From Altererythrobacter sp. (GTDB lineage Bacteria > Pseudomonadota > Alphaproteobacteria > Sphingomonadales > Sphingomonadaceae): a DNA stretch of 8,689 bases. Below, in pieces: positions 1 through 6,116 of this stretch. The translations under genes were made by a program, and so were the position numbers. The stretch is from assembly GCA_023299945.1 (NCBI GenBank), contig JALZVZ010000170.1, positions 1 to 8,689 of the forward strand. Reading direction: 5' to 3'. Every line of letters begins with the position of its first letter. Position 1 is the first letter of the stretch. The notes below the pieces were generated by a model, which was not told where the DNA came from, searched no databases, and saw only the letters and a program-made list of their open reading frames with translations.

Positions 1-302
1 AGACCAGCCGCTTTCACCCTCTAGATCAAACTAGCTGACAGTCTGCTAGCAAGACACTTCATGCTGTCGCTGAAAGGCAGGTTATGGGGTGGAAGACGGA
101 CGCTCAGAACTGCCGCGATTGAAACGATCAAGAAGCATTCTCAGATAAACAGAACGCCCGCACTTCCATCAAAATGAGAGTTAACGCGAACTTGGATTAA
201 TGGACCTCGCCTCTATTTTTCTAGTTCACAACTCAGAACATGTGCGGTACGTTTGTCTAAATGATTGCTACTCGGCGATCAGGGAATGGTGGGGAAAATT
301 GT
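1..302. other. Non-coding, relatively AT-rich stretch upstream of the exported-protein gene
   Basis: I find no plausible coding region on either strand here; a minus-strand open frame reaching into it from 532 is only the shadow of the plus-strand gene. By hand count GC is about 47%, against about 50% in the following gene and roughly 52-70% in lines sampled from the minus-strand genes. Three CTAG tetranucleotides lie at 21, 31 and 46, and CTAGC at 31-35 can pair with GCTAG at 45-49 across a 9-base loop. A candidate promoter is listed separately. No tRNA, terminator with a T-run, or attachment-site-like repeat was recognised. Confidence 0.5.
225..253 (+). promoter_or_regulatory. Candidate sigma70-type promoter for the exported-protein gene
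   Basis: TTCACA at 225-230 matches the -35 consensus at 5 of 6 positions. After a 17-base spacer, TACGTT at 248-253 matches the -10 consensus only at the first, second and last positions. This would place the transcription start near 260 and leave a leader of about 40 bases before the ATG at 303. The -10 match is weak, so this is a suggestion by eye only. Confidence 0.25.
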
Positions 303-782
303 ATGGCTAGAAATTTGAAATGCGCGAGCGTTCTTGCGGTGGCAACAGCACTTTTTTCAAGCAGCGTATCGGCGCAGTCCGTACATCCTTTGCGGCAATA
401 TGATGAACCCGATATTCGTAGTTCTGTAAGTCTAACCATTCCTCTTGGTGGCCGCCGCGGTACGGAGGCATCAAAGCCGCAACTCAGCTTGGACTTTGAG
501 CAAAAACACCATCGGCAGGGGCAGCTCAACACTGTTCAAGACAACGTTGATCTCAAACTGAATTCTAATCAGTTTAAGCCGCAAAAGGCCCGTATCGGGT
601 TCACGTTGGATGAAAAGCCAAGACTCATGATGAACGGGAAACCCTACGATTTGCCTGAAGGCAAAGCCAATGCAAGCACTGCTGAAAAAGTGGGCATCGG
701 AGTTGGTGCATTGGTTGGGATTGGGGCCTTGGTCATCGGCACGGGTCTTGTTATAATCGCAACCTCAGACGGATCTGACTAG
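303..782 (+). CDS. Small exported protein of unknown function with a C-terminal glycine-zipper helix
   Basis: I do not recognise this 159-residue protein. The ATG at 303 is chosen over an upstream ATG at 261 because GGGGA at 291-295 sits 7 bases before it and because it puts a good Sec signal peptide at the N-terminus: basic start (MARNLK), hydrophobic core at about residues 7-19, and a VSA/QS cleavage site after residue 24. The mature part is polar and basic with short alternating, beta-prone stretches (SVSLTIPLGG 41-50, PQLSLDF 59-65, RIGFTL 97-102, PRLMMNGKPY 106-115). Residues 130-153 form one hydrophobic helix with Gly131, Gly135 and Gly139 spaced as GxxxGxxxG, followed by only a few polar residues (ATSDGSD). 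That layout fits a periplasmic or surface protein held by, or inserting through, its C-terminal helix. The gene stands alone on the plus strand facing the HD-GYP gene tail to tail. Expression looks real (signal peptide plus ribosome-binding site); the function is unknown. Confidence 0.7.
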   Translation: MARNLKCASVLAVATALFSSSVSAQSVHPLRQYDEPDIRSSVSLTIPLGGRRGTEASKPQLSLDFEQKHHRQGQLNTVQDNVDLKLNSNQFKPQKARIGFTLDEKPRLMMNGKPYDLPEGKANASTAEKVGIGVGALVGIGALVIGTGLVIIATSDGSD

Positions 783-783
783 G

Positions 784-822
784 CTTTCCGCCAAGGTCCG
801 CAATTGGGTCGTTAGCGGAAGG
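784..822. repeat. Imperfect inverted repeat / possible dispersed intergenic repeat
   Basis: CTTTCCGC at 784-791 pairs with GCGGAAGG at 815-822 (seven Watson-Crick pairs and one G-T pair) across a 23-base loop. A second TCCGC at 797-801 can pair instead with GCGGA at 815-819 across a 13-base loop. No T-run follows on the plus side, so it is a poor intrinsic terminator, though its place between two converging genes fits a bidirectional transcription end. The TCCGC...GGGTCG...GCGGA composition resembles intergenic repeat elements I associate with alphaproteobacterial genomes; this resemblance is recalled, not checked. Confidence 0.4.
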
Positions 823-869
823 TCTGACAATTTTGCATTTAGGTGAATAGCGGCCCACCCCCAAACGCC

Positions 870-2135
870 CTATTTTGCCACAAATTTATGCGCTGCTAAG
901 AACAGCAATTCGCGTAATTCTGCCTCGCCAGAAATTCCCACCGCGCCAAGGTCGGCAATGCCAACAATGTCGTCCTTGCCGTCGCCATTTACCAGTTCAA
1001 TCCGGTGCGGAATGACGCGTTCGTCGGTGACGTAGGAATAGAATGCTTCGACGACAGGTCTGCTGCTGTCCTTGCGGTCTTCGTCAATCACCATCGCCAA
1101 TTTGCCGCTGCGCAGCTCCACAAATGATCCGATCGGATAAAGGCCGATGGATTCCACAAATTTGCGCAAGATGTCTTGATCAAATGCGCCCTCCATCTGC
1201 TTCATCTGCTGGACCGCTGCGGCGGGGTCCAATGCTGCGGATGTTTCGCTGGCGGTCAGCATAAAGTCGAAGGCGTCACAGATCGCTGCCATCCGCCCGA
1301 TTTGCCCAATCTCCTCGGCAGGAAGGCCGCTAGGAAAGCCCTTGCCATCCATCCGCTCATGATGATGCAGGCAGGCGTCCGTAACCGATTGCGGTAGGCT
1401 GTCATCATTTTGCAGCGCCCTATGGCCCAGCACCACATGCTGCTGCCAAATATGCGGTTCTGCATTGCGGAAATCACCGCTTTTCGGCGTGAGATTTAGC
1501 GGCAGGTGATTGATCCCAATATCAAGGAACAGTCCGGCCATCCCAGCCTCGCGGACCTGTTTTTCCGACAGTTTCATTTGGCCGGCGAGTGACACCATCA
1601 ACGCGCTGACAGCAAGGGCGTGATGATAGGTCAGCTCATTCTTAAGCTTGCAGCGCATTAGGCCGGAAAGGGCCTGAGGATTGCGGCGTACAGAATCGAG
1701 GATGTCGCCCACGACAGGCTCAACCGCGCGCACATTCAGCGTTTTGCCGAGGCGCGCGGCAAGGAAGGTTTTGTGCATACGCTCCGCGCCGCCGTCTGCA
1801 ATGCCTTGAGCAGCGCGCAGTTCTTTTTCGGTGCTGGTGGGTTGGGGCGGTTTTTTGGCGGCACGCTTGGGCGCAAGGATCGCGCTGGCCCGCGCGCTTT
1901 GTTTCGGCTTGGTTTGAGGGTTTGAGCAATTGTTAGATTGGGAGGCGGCAACATCCTTGCCCTTAGCCGTGTCGATTACGACGCCGGTGAGCTTGCTGGA
2001 TTGAAGAGTGTGCAGTTTGTCCCGATCATCGAGCAGAAATTTTGCAGCCCAAAAGGGGTGATCGAACCAGCTGCCGCACATTTTGTGCACATACATTCCC
2101 AGCTCAAGTTGGGATGTTGCGACGGTTTTCATCAT
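870..2135 (-). CDS. DUF3391-HD-GYP domain protein with degenerate HD dyad
   Basis: The protein is 421 residues from the ATG at 2135; an ATG immediately after (2132) is equally possible. AAGAAAG at 2144-2150 is a weak ribosome-binding site 8 bases upstream. The open frame reaches 2312, but the extra residues look non-coding, and the DUF3391 module (about residues 3-60, with LGMYV and SWFDHPFW) starts just after this Met. An Ala/Lys/Pro-rich linker (64-107) leads to the HD-GYP domain (about 160-315). HD-GYP proteins are metal-dependent phosphodiesterases that hydrolyse cyclic di-GMP. Present: His172, Asp205, His233, the HHE triad at 258-260, DG at 263-264, GFP (for GYP) at 266-268, and Asp287/Asp290. 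Missing: the His of the HD pair is Leu204 and the following Lys is Ile208 (LFLDIGIN). Reduced activity, altered metal use or a pure binding role is therefore possible. A C-terminal region of about 105 residues follows. The gene is downstream of ispZ, 204 bases away, on the same strand. Confidence 0.88.
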   Translation of the reverse strand: MMKTVATSQLELGMYVHKMCGSWFDHPFWAAKFLLDDRDKLHTLQSSKLTGVVIDTAKGKDVAASQSNNCSNPQTKPKQSARASAILAPKRAAKKPPQPTSTEKELRAAQGIADGGAERMHKTFLAARLGKTLNVRAVEPVVGDILDSVRRNPQALSGLMRCKLKNELTYHHALAVSALMVSLAGQMKLSEKQVREAGMAGLFLDIGINHLPLNLTPKSGDFRNAEPHIWQQHVVLGHRALQNDDSLPQSVTDACLHHHERMDGKGFPSGLPAEEIGQIGRMAAICDAFDFMLTASETSAALDPAAAVQQMKQMEGAFDQDILRKFVESIGLYPIGSFVELRSGKLAMVIDEDRKDSSRPVVEAFYSYVTDERVIPHRIELVNGDGKDDIVGIADLGAVGISGEAELRELLFLAAHKFVAK

Positions 2136-2143
2136 GGCTTGGG

Positions 2144-2150
2144 CTTTCTT
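2144..2150 (-). promoter_or_regulatory. Weak ribosome-binding site for the HD-GYP gene
   Basis: Read on the minus strand this is AAGAAAG, 5 of 7 bases like AAGGAGG, 8 bases before the ATG at 2135. It supports that start over the longer frame beginning at 2312, whose extra residues show no domain character. The perfect palindrome GTCAGCTGAC at 2154-2163 lies just upstream and may be incidental. Confidence 0.35.
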
Positions 2151-2291
2151 GCGGTCAGCTGACACGGAAAAAATTGGGTCATGACCGCACGATAGCGGCA
2201 CAGCTGTCTTCAAACTGGTAAAGCGCATATGGGCAAGACTACTAGGGTGAGGAGTAAGTGAGCGGTAACCAAATGGCGCGCGCACGGATAT

Positions 2292-2316
2292 GCGCATTGG
2301 GCAGGGGCCCACGCGC
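2292..2316 (-). terminator. GC-rich hairpin downstream of ispZ, possible transcription end
   Basis: TGGGC at 2298-2302 pairs with GCCCA at 2307-2311 around a 4-base loop, and an outer GCGC (2292-2295 with 2313-2316) extends the stem past a small asymmetric bulge. It begins 23 bases after the ispZ stop in the direction of transcription. No T-run follows on the minus strand, so it could be a 3'-end stabilising structure, a Rho-associated end, or attenuate read-through into the HD-GYP gene. Confidence 0.3.
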
Positions 2317-2339
2317 GTTTGGTCCAGTAATTTTACGAT

Positions 2340-3065
2340 TTAGGTTTTGGACGCGTCCTGGTTGCTTGCGTCTGTTTCATCGGCGTCATCGTCGCCGCTT
2401 GCATCTTCCTCATCCTGCCCAATATCCAGACCATGCTTCAGCAGCATCGGGATTTGGGTGAAGGTGAAGAGGAAGGACAGCGGCATGAAGACCCAGAGTT
2501 TGGCCCACAGCCAGCCTTCAAAATCCATATAATAGCGCAAGGCTTCGTTGAGGCCGGCAAGGCAAAGGAAAAACACGCCCCAATTGCGCGACAGCTTGAG
2601 CCAGCCTTCGTCGGTTAGGCCTTCAAATGCCGCCTCCAGCAGAATTTTGAGCAGCGCCTTGCCCATTTTCCAGCCCACCAGCAGCGCAGTGCCCATGCTG
2701 GCGTAGATAATCGTCGGCTTGAGCTGGACAAATGTTGGGTCGCCAAAGAATATCGTCAGCGCGCCGAACCCGACAATCAATGCGGTGGAGAACCACAGCA
2801 TGGGGGAAACCTTGCCCAGTCGCCATTTCGACACAGCCAGCGCGATGAGCGAGGCGACGATAAAGGCGCCTGTGCTTTGGATAATCGCCTTTGTTATCAA
2901 TGCGGCAAAAACCAGCTCGTCGGGCACATCTTCGCTGTCTGGTGCGAGCAATTTGTAAGCCACAAGGAAGACAATCAACGGGCCGTAATCGGTCGCCACA
3001 CTGATCCAGCCAGAGCCTTTGGGTTTGCTTTCAGTGGTTTGCGTTTCGTTCAAATCTTGGGCCAA
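2340..3065 (-). CDS. ispZ: Inner-membrane intracellular septation protein, YciB/IspZ family
   Basis: This 241-residue polytopic protein matches the YciB/IspZ (septation protein A) family: DYGPLIVFLVAY at 26-37, the region around SPMLWF (87-92), FFGDPTFVQLKPTIIY at 106-121, and LSRNWGVFF (158-166) leading into LNEALR (172-177) and a final QIPMLLKHG. About six membrane helices are visible between residues 26 and 206. Family members act at the inner membrane in cell-envelope and septum maintenance; the exact molecular role is not settled. The start is TTG, directly after the ftsY TAA (TAATTG), supported by AGGAG 8 bases upstream; no ATG occurs before residue 89. The N-terminus is a polar extension of about 20 residues, and the C-terminus (215-241) is an Asp/Glu-rich tail. 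It is the last gene of the dapF-mtaB-ftsY-ispZ operon. Confidence 0.92.
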   Translation of the reverse strand: MAQDLNETQTTESKPKGSGWISVATDYGPLIVFLVAYKLLAPDSEDVPDELVFAALITKAIIQSTGAFIVASLIALAVSKWRLGKVSPMLWFSTALIVGFGALTIFFGDPTFVQLKPTIIYASMGTALLVGWKMGKALLKILLEAAFEGLTDEGWLKLSRNWGVFFLCLAGLNEALRYYMDFEGWLWAKLWVFMPLSFLFTFTQIPMLLKHGLDIGQDEEDASGDDDADETDASNQDASKT

Positions 3066-3992
3066 TTAAGCCACTCCTGCGATAACTTTGGCGACCAAAT
3101 CGGGGTCAAACGGGCGTAGATCGTCGATCTTCTCGCCTACGCCAATCGCATGGATCGGCAGGCCATATTGCTCGGCTGCGGCGACCAAAACGCCGCCGCG
3201 CGCCGTGCCATCCAGCTTGGTCATGATGAGGCCTGTGACGCCCGCGACCTCTTTGAATACATCAATCTGTGCGAGCGCATTTTGGCCATTGGTTGCATCC
3301 AGCACAAGGATGACATTATGCGGCGCCTCGGGATTTAGGCGGCCTAGGACGCGGCGGATTTTATCCAGCTCATCCATCAGCTCGGTCTTGTTTTGAAGGC
3401 GCCCTGCGGTGTCCACGATCAGCGCATCAATGCCTTGATCAGTGGCTGCTTTCACCGCGTCAAACACGATGGAGGCGGGGTCACCGCCCTCTGGTCCGGT
3501 GATGATTGGCACGCCCACGCGCTCTGCCCAAGTTCTCAACTGGCCAATGGCGGCGGCGCGGAATGTGTCGCCGGCTGCCAGCATCACGCCGTAATCATCC
3601 TCTTGGAACAAATGCGCGAGCTTTGCGATTGTCGTGGTTTTGCCGCTGCCATTGACGCCGATAGTGAGGATGACTTGCGGGCGGGGGAAGGCGACAATGT
3701 CGAGCGGCTTTGCCACGGGCCGCAGGATTTCGGCAATTTCATCGGCTACGGCCTGTTTCAGCTCATCTGCGCTGATCTCCAACCCAAAGCGTTTCTCGCG
3801 CAATTTCGCAGTGATCCGTGCAGCCGCTGCGGGGCCAAGGTCAGACATAATGAGCGCATCTTCAACATCATCCAGCGTCGCATCATCCAGCTTTGCTTTG
3901 GTGACGGTTTGCGCAATGTTTTCGGCCAAACGCTCAGAGGTTTTCTTAAAGCCGCCAAACAGCCTCTCGCCCCAGCTTAATTTCTCGCTCAT
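3066..3992 (-). CDS. ftsY: Signal recognition particle receptor FtsY
   Basis: The 308-residue protein is the SRP receptor GTPase, which docks the Ffh/4.5S RNA-ribosome complex at the inner membrane to deliver nascent membrane proteins to the translocon. The N-terminal helical domain covers about residues 1-90 and the GTPase NG core follows with all signature elements: P-loop GVNGSGKTT 112-120, DTFRAAA 142-148, DTAGR 194-198, TKLD 258-261, and the closing GVGEKIDDLRPFD at 284-296. There is no long acidic A domain as in Escherichia coli; only a short stretch with aromatic and basic residues (LFGGFKK, 11-17) precedes the N domain, which is common in alphaproteobacteria. The ATG overlaps the mtaB stop as ATGA, and AAGGA lies 8 bases upstream within mtaB. 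Confidence 0.97.
   Translation of the reverse strand: MSEKLSWGERLFGGFKKTSERLAENIAQTVTKAKLDDATLDDVEDALIMSDLGPAAAARITAKLREKRFGLEISADELKQAVADEIAEILRPVAKPLDIVAFPRPQVILTIGVNGSGKTTTIAKLAHLFQEDDYGVMLAAGDTFRAAAIGQLRTWAERVGVPIITGPEGGDPASIVFDAVKAATDQGIDALIVDTAGRLQNKTELMDELDKIRRVLGRLNPEAPHNVILVLDATNGQNALAQIDVFKEVAGVTGLIMTKLDGTARGGVLVAAAEQYGLPIHAIGVGEKIDDLRPFDPDLVAKVIAGVA
3074..3078 (-). promoter_or_regulatory. Ribosome-binding site that fixes the ispZ TTG start
   Basis: On the minus strand this reads AGGAG, 8 bases before the TTG at 3065, inside the last codons of ftsY. Because no ATG is available near the N-terminus, this site is the main support for a TTG start, with translation probably coupled to termination of ftsY. 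Confidence 0.6.
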
Positions 3993-5197
3993 TCCAGCAT
4001 TCCTTCAATGAGCCTTGTGGGCGTGACCGTGACAATTGTGCCTGCGGGTGTGCCTTCAGGAAGAGCGACCCGTGCGAAGTTTTCGGCATAGCCGCTGCCG
4101 TCCTTTTCCGCGAGGACTTGTGCCTCGCTTCCCACAAGCGATTGCAGCCATGCGGTGCGCACCTCGGCCACGGCTGCGCGGAGTTCTGCGGCGCGGGCCT
4201 TTATAATGGCACGATCGAGCTGCGGCATTTTGGCGGCAGGCGTACCGGGACGAGGGGAGTAGGGGAAGATATGCCCGTGAACGATATTCAACTCGCGGAT
4301 GATCGAAAGGTTTTGCTGATGATGTGCGTCTGTCTCTGTCGGGAAGCCTGCAATCAGATCCGCGCCCACGGCCAATTCAGGGCGCCGCGCTTTGAGGCGG
4401 CTGACCAAATCCACTGCATCGGCGCGAAGGTGCCGGCGTTTCATGCGTTTCAGGATGAGGTCAGCGCCGTGCTGTAGCGACAAATGGATATGCGGCATCA
4501 TGCGCGGCTCGCTGGCGAATAGCTCAAACAGCTCTGGATCGATCTCGATCCCATCCACCGATGACATGCGCAGGCGTTTTAGCTCTGGCAGGCGCGTGAG
4601 ACAGGCAGAGATTATCGTGCCCAATTCAGGGCTGCCGGGCAAATCATGGCCCCATGACGTCACATCAACGCCGGTTAAAACCACTTCTTGCGCGCCCTGA
4701 TCCAGATGCAATTGCGCCTCTGCAATCACGGCATCGATACTCATGGATCGGCTTTTGCCGCGTCCTTGGGGGATCACGCAAAAGGTGCAAGCATGATCGC
4801 AGCCATTTTGCACCGCGATAAAGGCGCGGGTGCGGGTCGGCACGATTGGGGGCGCATGTTGCGGGACATTCCAGGCGCGCGGGTCAAGCTTGCGCTCATT
4901 GGCGATCAGCCCGTCCACCTCTGGCATGGCGGCTATTTGGTCGCGCTCAATATCGGCGGCGCATCCGGTGACGAGCAGGCGCGCGTCGGGATTAGCGCGG
5001 CGGGCCTTGCGAATGGCTTGGCGCGTTTGGCGCACGGCCTCTGATGTAACGGCGCAGCTATTGATGACCACGAGATTATCATCGCTGCTGCCGTCATGGG
5101 CTAACATTGCCTTCATCCGCTCGCTTTCCGCGATATTGAGGCGGCAGCCGAGCGATATGACTTCGGGTGATTTTACGGCGGTGTCTGGCGGGCTCAC
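3989..5197 (-). CDS. mtaB: tRNA (N6-L-threonylcarbamoyladenosine(37)-C(2))-methylthiotransferase MtaB
   Basis: A radical-SAM methylthiotransferase that converts t6A37 to ms2t6A37 in tRNAs reading ANN codons, improving decoding. From the GTG at 5197 it has 402 residues. The N-terminal MTTase domain carries the three cysteines of the auxiliary 4Fe-4S cluster (Cys18 in SLGCRLN, Cys48 in NSCAVT, Cys79 in TGCAA). The radical-SAM motif CxxxCxxC is at Cys133, Cys137 and Cys140 (NGCDHACTFC). The region after it (GVDVTSWG, SSVDGIEID, LSLQHGAD, ADLIAGFPTET, FPYSPRPGTPA) matches the MtaB branch better than MiaB or RimO. A GTG at 5212 in the same frame would add five residues; I prefer 5197 because GTGA then overlaps the dapF stop by four bases and a GGGA lies 9 bases upstream. 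The stop overlaps the ftsY ATG. Confidence 0.93.
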   Translation of the reverse strand: MSPPDTAVKSPEVISLGCRLNIAESERMKAMLAHDGSSDDNLVVINSCAVTSEAVRQTRQAIRKARRANPDARLLVTGCAADIERDQIAAMPEVDGLIANERKLDPRAWNVPQHAPPIVPTRTRAFIAVQNGCDHACTFCVIPQGRGKSRSMSIDAVIAEAQLHLDQGAQEVVLTGVDVTSWGHDLPGSPELGTIISACLTRLPELKRLRMSSVDGIEIDPELFELFASEPRMMPHIHLSLQHGADLILKRMKRRHLRADAVDLVSRLKARRPELAVGADLIAGFPTETDAHHQQNLSIIRELNIVHGHIFPYSPRPGTPAAKMPQLDRAIIKARAAELRAAVAEVRTAWLQSLVGSEAQVLAEKDGSGYAENFARVALPEGTPAGTIVTVTPTRLIEGMLE

Positions 5198-6006
5198 AGA
5201 TAATCGTCCCACTCAAACGATCCGGTGAAGCTGGTGGTCGCTGGCCCGCTCATTTGGATGCGATCCTGCGCGTCCCATTCGATCTGCAAGGTTCCGCCGG
5301 GCAGGGTCACGTCCACTTTGCGGCCCACTAAGCCGCGTTTCATTGCAGCAATAGCCGTGGCGCAGGCGCCGGTGCCGCAAGCGCGGGTTTCGCCCACACC
5401 GCGCTCCCATACGCGCAAGCGGATTGCGCCATCTTGCACCGAGGCCACATTAACATTCACGCGGGCAGGGAACAGCGGATCATGCTCAATTTCAGGGCCG
5501 AGTGTTTCCAAAGCGATCGCATCTGTATTCTCCACAAAGAACACCACATGCGGATTGCCGACATTGACGGCCACAGGGTTGTCTAACGAACCCCAGCTCA
5601 CTGGCATTGCGGCGGTATCCATCGCATAATCCAACGGGATTTCTTCCCATGCAAATTTGGGCACGCCCATATCGACCGTTGCGCCTTTGCCGTCAGCAGC
5701 AGGCGATAAAGCGATCACACCGCCGCCCGTTTCCACCGTGGCTGCTGCACCGTGGAGGATGGCAACCGCGCGGCTGGCATTGCCGCAGGCCTCAACCTCG
5801 CCGCCATCGGCGTTGAAAATGCGCATACGGAAATCGGCCGCGTCGCTGGATTCCAGCACGATCAATTGATCGCAGCCGATGCCGCGCGTGCGGTCCGCCA
5901 ATGCAGCGGCGCAGGCGTCAGTGATTGCAGGTAAGCTTAGCGCGCGACCATCAAGGATCACAAAATCATTGCCGAGCCCGTGCATTTTGGTGAAAGTTTG
6001 CCGCAT
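5194..6006 (-). CDS. dapF: Diaminopimelate epimerase DapF
   Basis: The 270-residue enzyme interconverts LL- and meso-diaminopimelate, the step that supplies meso-DAP for peptidoglycan and for lysine synthesis. It acts in the cytoplasm without a cofactor, using two cysteines as the acid/base pair. Both are present: Cys74 in NADGGEVEACGNASR (65-79) and Cys210 in ERGVGETRACGTGACA (201-216). The N-terminal FTKMHGLGNDFVILDGR (5-21), GIGCDQL (42-48) and NPHVVFF (151-157) are further family hallmarks, and the length is typical. The ATG at 6006 has no clear Shine-Dalgarno sequence. It is the first gene of the four-gene block; its last codons overlap the mtaB start. The next gene upstream, GGDEF-EAL, ends 110 bases away on the same strand, so dapF may also receive read-through. 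Confidence 0.97.
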   Translation of the reverse strand: MRQTFTKMHGLGNDFVILDGRALSLPAITDACAAALADRTRGIGCDQLIVLESSDAADFRMRIFNADGGEVEACGNASRAVAILHGAAATVETGGGVIALSPAADGKGATVDMGVPKFAWEEIPLDYAMDTAAMPVSWGSLDNPVAVNVGNPHVVFFVENTDAIALETLGPEIEHDPLFPARVNVNVASVQDGAIRLRVWERGVGETRACGTGACATAIAAMKRGLVGRKVDVTLPGGTLQIEWDAQDRIQMSGPATTSFTGSFEWDDYL

Positions 6007-6018
6007 AACACGCGTGCA

Positions 6019-6046
6019 TTTATGCCGCGCTGGCGCTTGCGTCCAG
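6019..6046 (-). promoter_or_regulatory. Candidate promoter for the dapF operon
   Basis: On the minus strand CTGGAC (6041-6046) and CATAAA (6019-6024) are separated by 16 bases. The second hexamer ends 12 bases before the dapF ATG, so transcription would begin within a few bases of the start codon, consistent with the missing Shine-Dalgarno sequence. Both hexamers match consensus only partially; the site was found by eye. Confidence 0.25.
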
Positions 6047-6116
6047 TCTTGTGATTACTGGCCGGTTTGAGCCTGTTTCCTGGGCCCTACGTGCGAAGGC
6101 TTTGCTTGGCGCGGAT

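Noticed and set aside
257..532. Minus-strand open frame of 91 codons opposite the exported-protein gene
   Set aside because: The translation is cysteine/arginine-rich and unstructured, and the opposite strand has a signal peptide and a ribosome-binding site.
2154..2163. Palindrome GTCAGCTGAC upstream of the HD-GYP start
   Set aside because: A single 10-base palindrome with no associated promoter elements is easily explained by chance.
2136..2312. N-terminal extension of the HD-GYP protein up to 2312
   Set aside because: The extra 59 residues have no domain character, no ribosome-binding site was seen upstream of the available start codons, and the DUF3391 module begins right after the Met at 2135.
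3393..3980. Long plus-strand open frame (195 codons) antisense to ftsY
   Set aside because: It lies entirely inside the strongly supported ftsY gene, has no recognisable domain and no good ribosome-binding site, and is the kind of shadow frame expected opposite a GC-rich gene.
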